Shown here in pieces: positions 62,432 through 64,000 of a stretch of 64,000 bases of DNA. Under the pieces are notes generated by a model that was not told the origin of the DNA, did not search any database, and saw only the letters and a list, made by a program, of their open reading frames with translations. The position numbers were made by a program, and so were the translations under genes. The stretch's first letter is position 1, and every line of letters starts with the position of its first letter. Where the stretch lies: NCBI RefSeq assembly GCF_013284035.1, contig NZ_CP054141.1, positions 3,906,001-3,970,000 on the forward strand, given 5' to 3'. This DNA is from Flavobacterium sp. M31R6. Lineage in GTDB: Bacteria; Bacteroidota; Bacteroidia; Flavobacteriales; Flavobacteriaceae.

Positions 62432-64000
62432 ATGAAAAATGCTTTTTTGTTCTTTTTTTTAGTTAATGGCCTTTTCAGTTTTGCCCAAATTAAAGGCAAA
62501 ATAACTGACGATAAAGGAAATCCTTTGCCATCCGTTACCATTTATGAAGACAACACCTATAATGGAACAACTTCCAACGAGCAAGGCTTCTATGAATTAA
62601 GCACAAAAAAGCTCGGAAAACACACAATTGTATTTCAATTTTTAGGATTCAAAACTCAAAAACTAGATTTGGACATTACCTCTTTTCCTTATAATTTGGA
62701 TGTAAAATTGGTAGAGGAAAGTTTTACTTTAAATGAAGTTGTGATTAATCCTAAAGACAATCCCGCCAATCAAATTATAAAGAATGCCATTGCCAGTAAA
62801 AAAGTAAACATTGAAAAAACAGCTAAATACAAGGCCGATTTTTATTCTCGAGGTATTTTCCGAATCAAAGACGCCCCGAAAAAGATTCTAGGGAAGAAAT
62901 TAGACATGTTTGATGAAGTACTGGATTCCACCCGCAGTGGTATACTCTATTTATCGGAAACCGTTTCAAAAATCGCTTTCCAGAAGCCAGACAAAATGAA
63001 AGAGACCATTATCGCATCCAAAGTAAGCGGCAACGATAGTGGATTCAGTTTTAACAATGCTGCATCAGCCAATTTTGATTTTTATGATAATTATTTGCCA
63101 TTTGATGTAAATGTAGTTTCTCCAATTGCTGACAATGCTTTTAACTACTATAAATACAAACTGGAAGGTTCCTTTTACAACGAAAACAACCAACAAATCA
63201 ATAAAATAAAAGTCACTCCAAAAAGAGAATCAGAACCCGTCATGGAAGGCTACATTTATATTGTAGATGACAGTTGGGCAATATATGCAGTTGATGTTAA
63301 CATTAAAGGAGAACAAATGCAAAATCCCGCGTTGAACTTATTGACTTTAAAACAAAACTTCAGTTACAATTCAGAAAGCAAAATTTGGGTAAAGAATACT
63401 CAAACTATCGATTTCATCTTCGGAATATTAAGTATTAATGTTTCGGGAAAATTCACTTATGTCTTTTCAAATTTTGAATTTGAACCAACATTCACAAAAA
63501 AAACCTTCACAAAAGAAGTTCTGACTTTTGAAGAAAATGCCAACAAAAAAGGAGACGAATATTGGAATACCATTCGTCCAATCCCTCTAACCATCGAAGA
63601 AAGTACCGATTACACCAAGAAAGATATTTTGCAGACCAAAAAGAAATCACAGGTATACCTAGATTCTATCGACAAAAAGAATAATAAATTCCACTTTTTA
63701 GATCCAATTACTGGCTATACTTATAAAAATTCCTTTCAAAAATGGTCTGCAAACTATGCTGGAATACTAACAGGTGTTAATTTCAACACGGTTCAGGGCT
63801 GGAAAATTGCTACTGGATTGTCCTATACAAAAAACGATCGTGAAAACGGGAAATACACTCGATTTGGAGCTGATTTTGATTATGGTTTCTCCGAAGACAA
63901 ATTTAGGTCAACGGGAAGCTTTATCCATAAATTCAATAATACGAACAAAAGTGAAATTCAAATTTCAGGCGGAAATCGTGTAGCCCAGTTCAATGAAGAA
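62432..64000 (+). CDS. DUF5686 and carboxypeptidase-regulatory-like outer membrane protein (partial)
   Basis: The frame begins at 62432 and runs off the window end after 523 codons. A signal peptide (AFLFFFLVNGLFSFAQ) is followed by a CarboxypepD_reg-like domain (IKGKITDDKGNPLPSVTIYEDNTYNGTTSNEQGFYEL) at about 18-95. The DUF5686 region then starts with NEVVINPKDNPANQIIKNAIASKK and continues to a barrel-like part (FGADFDYGFSEDKFRSTGSF). It is an outer membrane protein of unknown function, common in Bacteroidota. The C-terminus lies beyond the window. No other gene follows. Confidence 0.85.
   Translation, partial: MKNAFLFFFLVNGLFSFAQIKGKITDDKGNPLPSVTIYEDNTYNGTTSNEQGFYELSTKKLGKHTIVFQFLGFKTQKLDLDITSFPYNLDVKLVEESFTLNEVVINPKDNPANQIIKNAIASKKVNIEKTAKYKADFYSRGIFRIKDAPKKILGKKLDMFDEVLDSTRSGILYLSETVSKIAFQKPDKMKETIIASKVSGNDSGFSFNNAASANFDFYDNYLPFDVNVVSPIADNAFNYYKYKLEGSFYNENNQQINKIKVTPKRESEPVMEGYIYIVDDSWAIYAVDVNIKGEQMQNPALNLLTLKQNFSYNSESKIWVKNTQTIDFIFGILSINVSGKFTYVFSNFEFEPTFTKKTFTKEVLTFEENANKKGDEYWNTIRPIPLTIEESTDYTKKDILQTKKKSQVYLDSIDKKNNKFHFLDPITGYTYKNSFQKWSANYAGILTGVNFNTVQGWKIATGLSYTKNDRENGKYTRFGADFDYGFSEDKFRSTGSFIHKFNNTNKSEIQISGGNRVAQFNEE

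Overview
The window looks like a chromosomal segment of a Flavobacterium-type member of the Bacteroidota. The DNA is AT-rich. Promoters carry the Bacteroidota -7 box TAnnTTTG, and Shine-Dalgarno sequences are mostly absent. There is a type IX secretion C-terminal domain, a TonB-dependent receptor with a carboxypeptidase-like N-terminus, the Bacteroidota-type GlmU-like protein, and DUF5723, DUF5686 and DUF4199 proteins. Almost every gene reads as intact.

Layout. 1-3793 (minus) is a carotenoid operon: a MerR/B12-binding regulator of CarH type, crtI, crtB and a crtZ cut by the window edge. 3994-7914 (plus) holds purB and a CPA2 cation antiporter. 7915-11150 is an accessory patch: a lipoprotein gene enclosed in inverted repeats, a nitronate monooxygenase, an HD-hydrolase gene truncated at codon 37, and several palindromic repeats stacked next to each other. 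11154-20138 carries guaB, a P-type ATPase with an in-frame minisatellite, a DUF5723 pair, an HMG-CoA-lyase-like gene, pyrD and an NTF2-like lipoprotein. 20462-25670 holds a secreted GH128-like glucanase and small cytosolic or envelope genes. 25735-28905 has carB and rpmH. 29072-36972 is a run of envelope, hydrolase and transport genes. 37094-40605 is a TolC/HlyD/ABC-2-permease efflux operon. 40660-44128 has an ABC-F protein, the GlmU-like protein and L31 type B. 44365-50409 has a glycosyltransferase, a phosphosugar mutase and an MsbA-like exporter. 50414-55414 is an M23 peptidase, TonB receptor and lipoprotein group. 55681-58043 is a ZapB-like gene, zapA, a probable 6S RNA and rny. 58319-64000 holds a PAS histidine kinase, xerD, a beta-barrel protein, aroQ and a partial DUF5686 protein.

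How genes work together. CarH, CrtI, CrtB and CrtZ form a probable light- and B12-responsive pigment operon, with a perfect palindrome next to the regulator's own promoter. Purine (purB, guaB) and pyrimidine (pyrD, carB) genes are scattered singly. The M23/TonB/lipoprotein set and the beta-barrel proteins serve the outer membrane.

The least explained structure is non-coding. crtB and aroQ, unrelated genes 60 kb apart, share a leader of about 120-130 bp that ends at the start codon; its 5' half also occurs in the same orientation upstream of the M23 peptidase gene. Several further families of palindromic elements occupy the larger intergenic gaps. No tRNA, rRNA, CRISPR array or transposase gene was seen.
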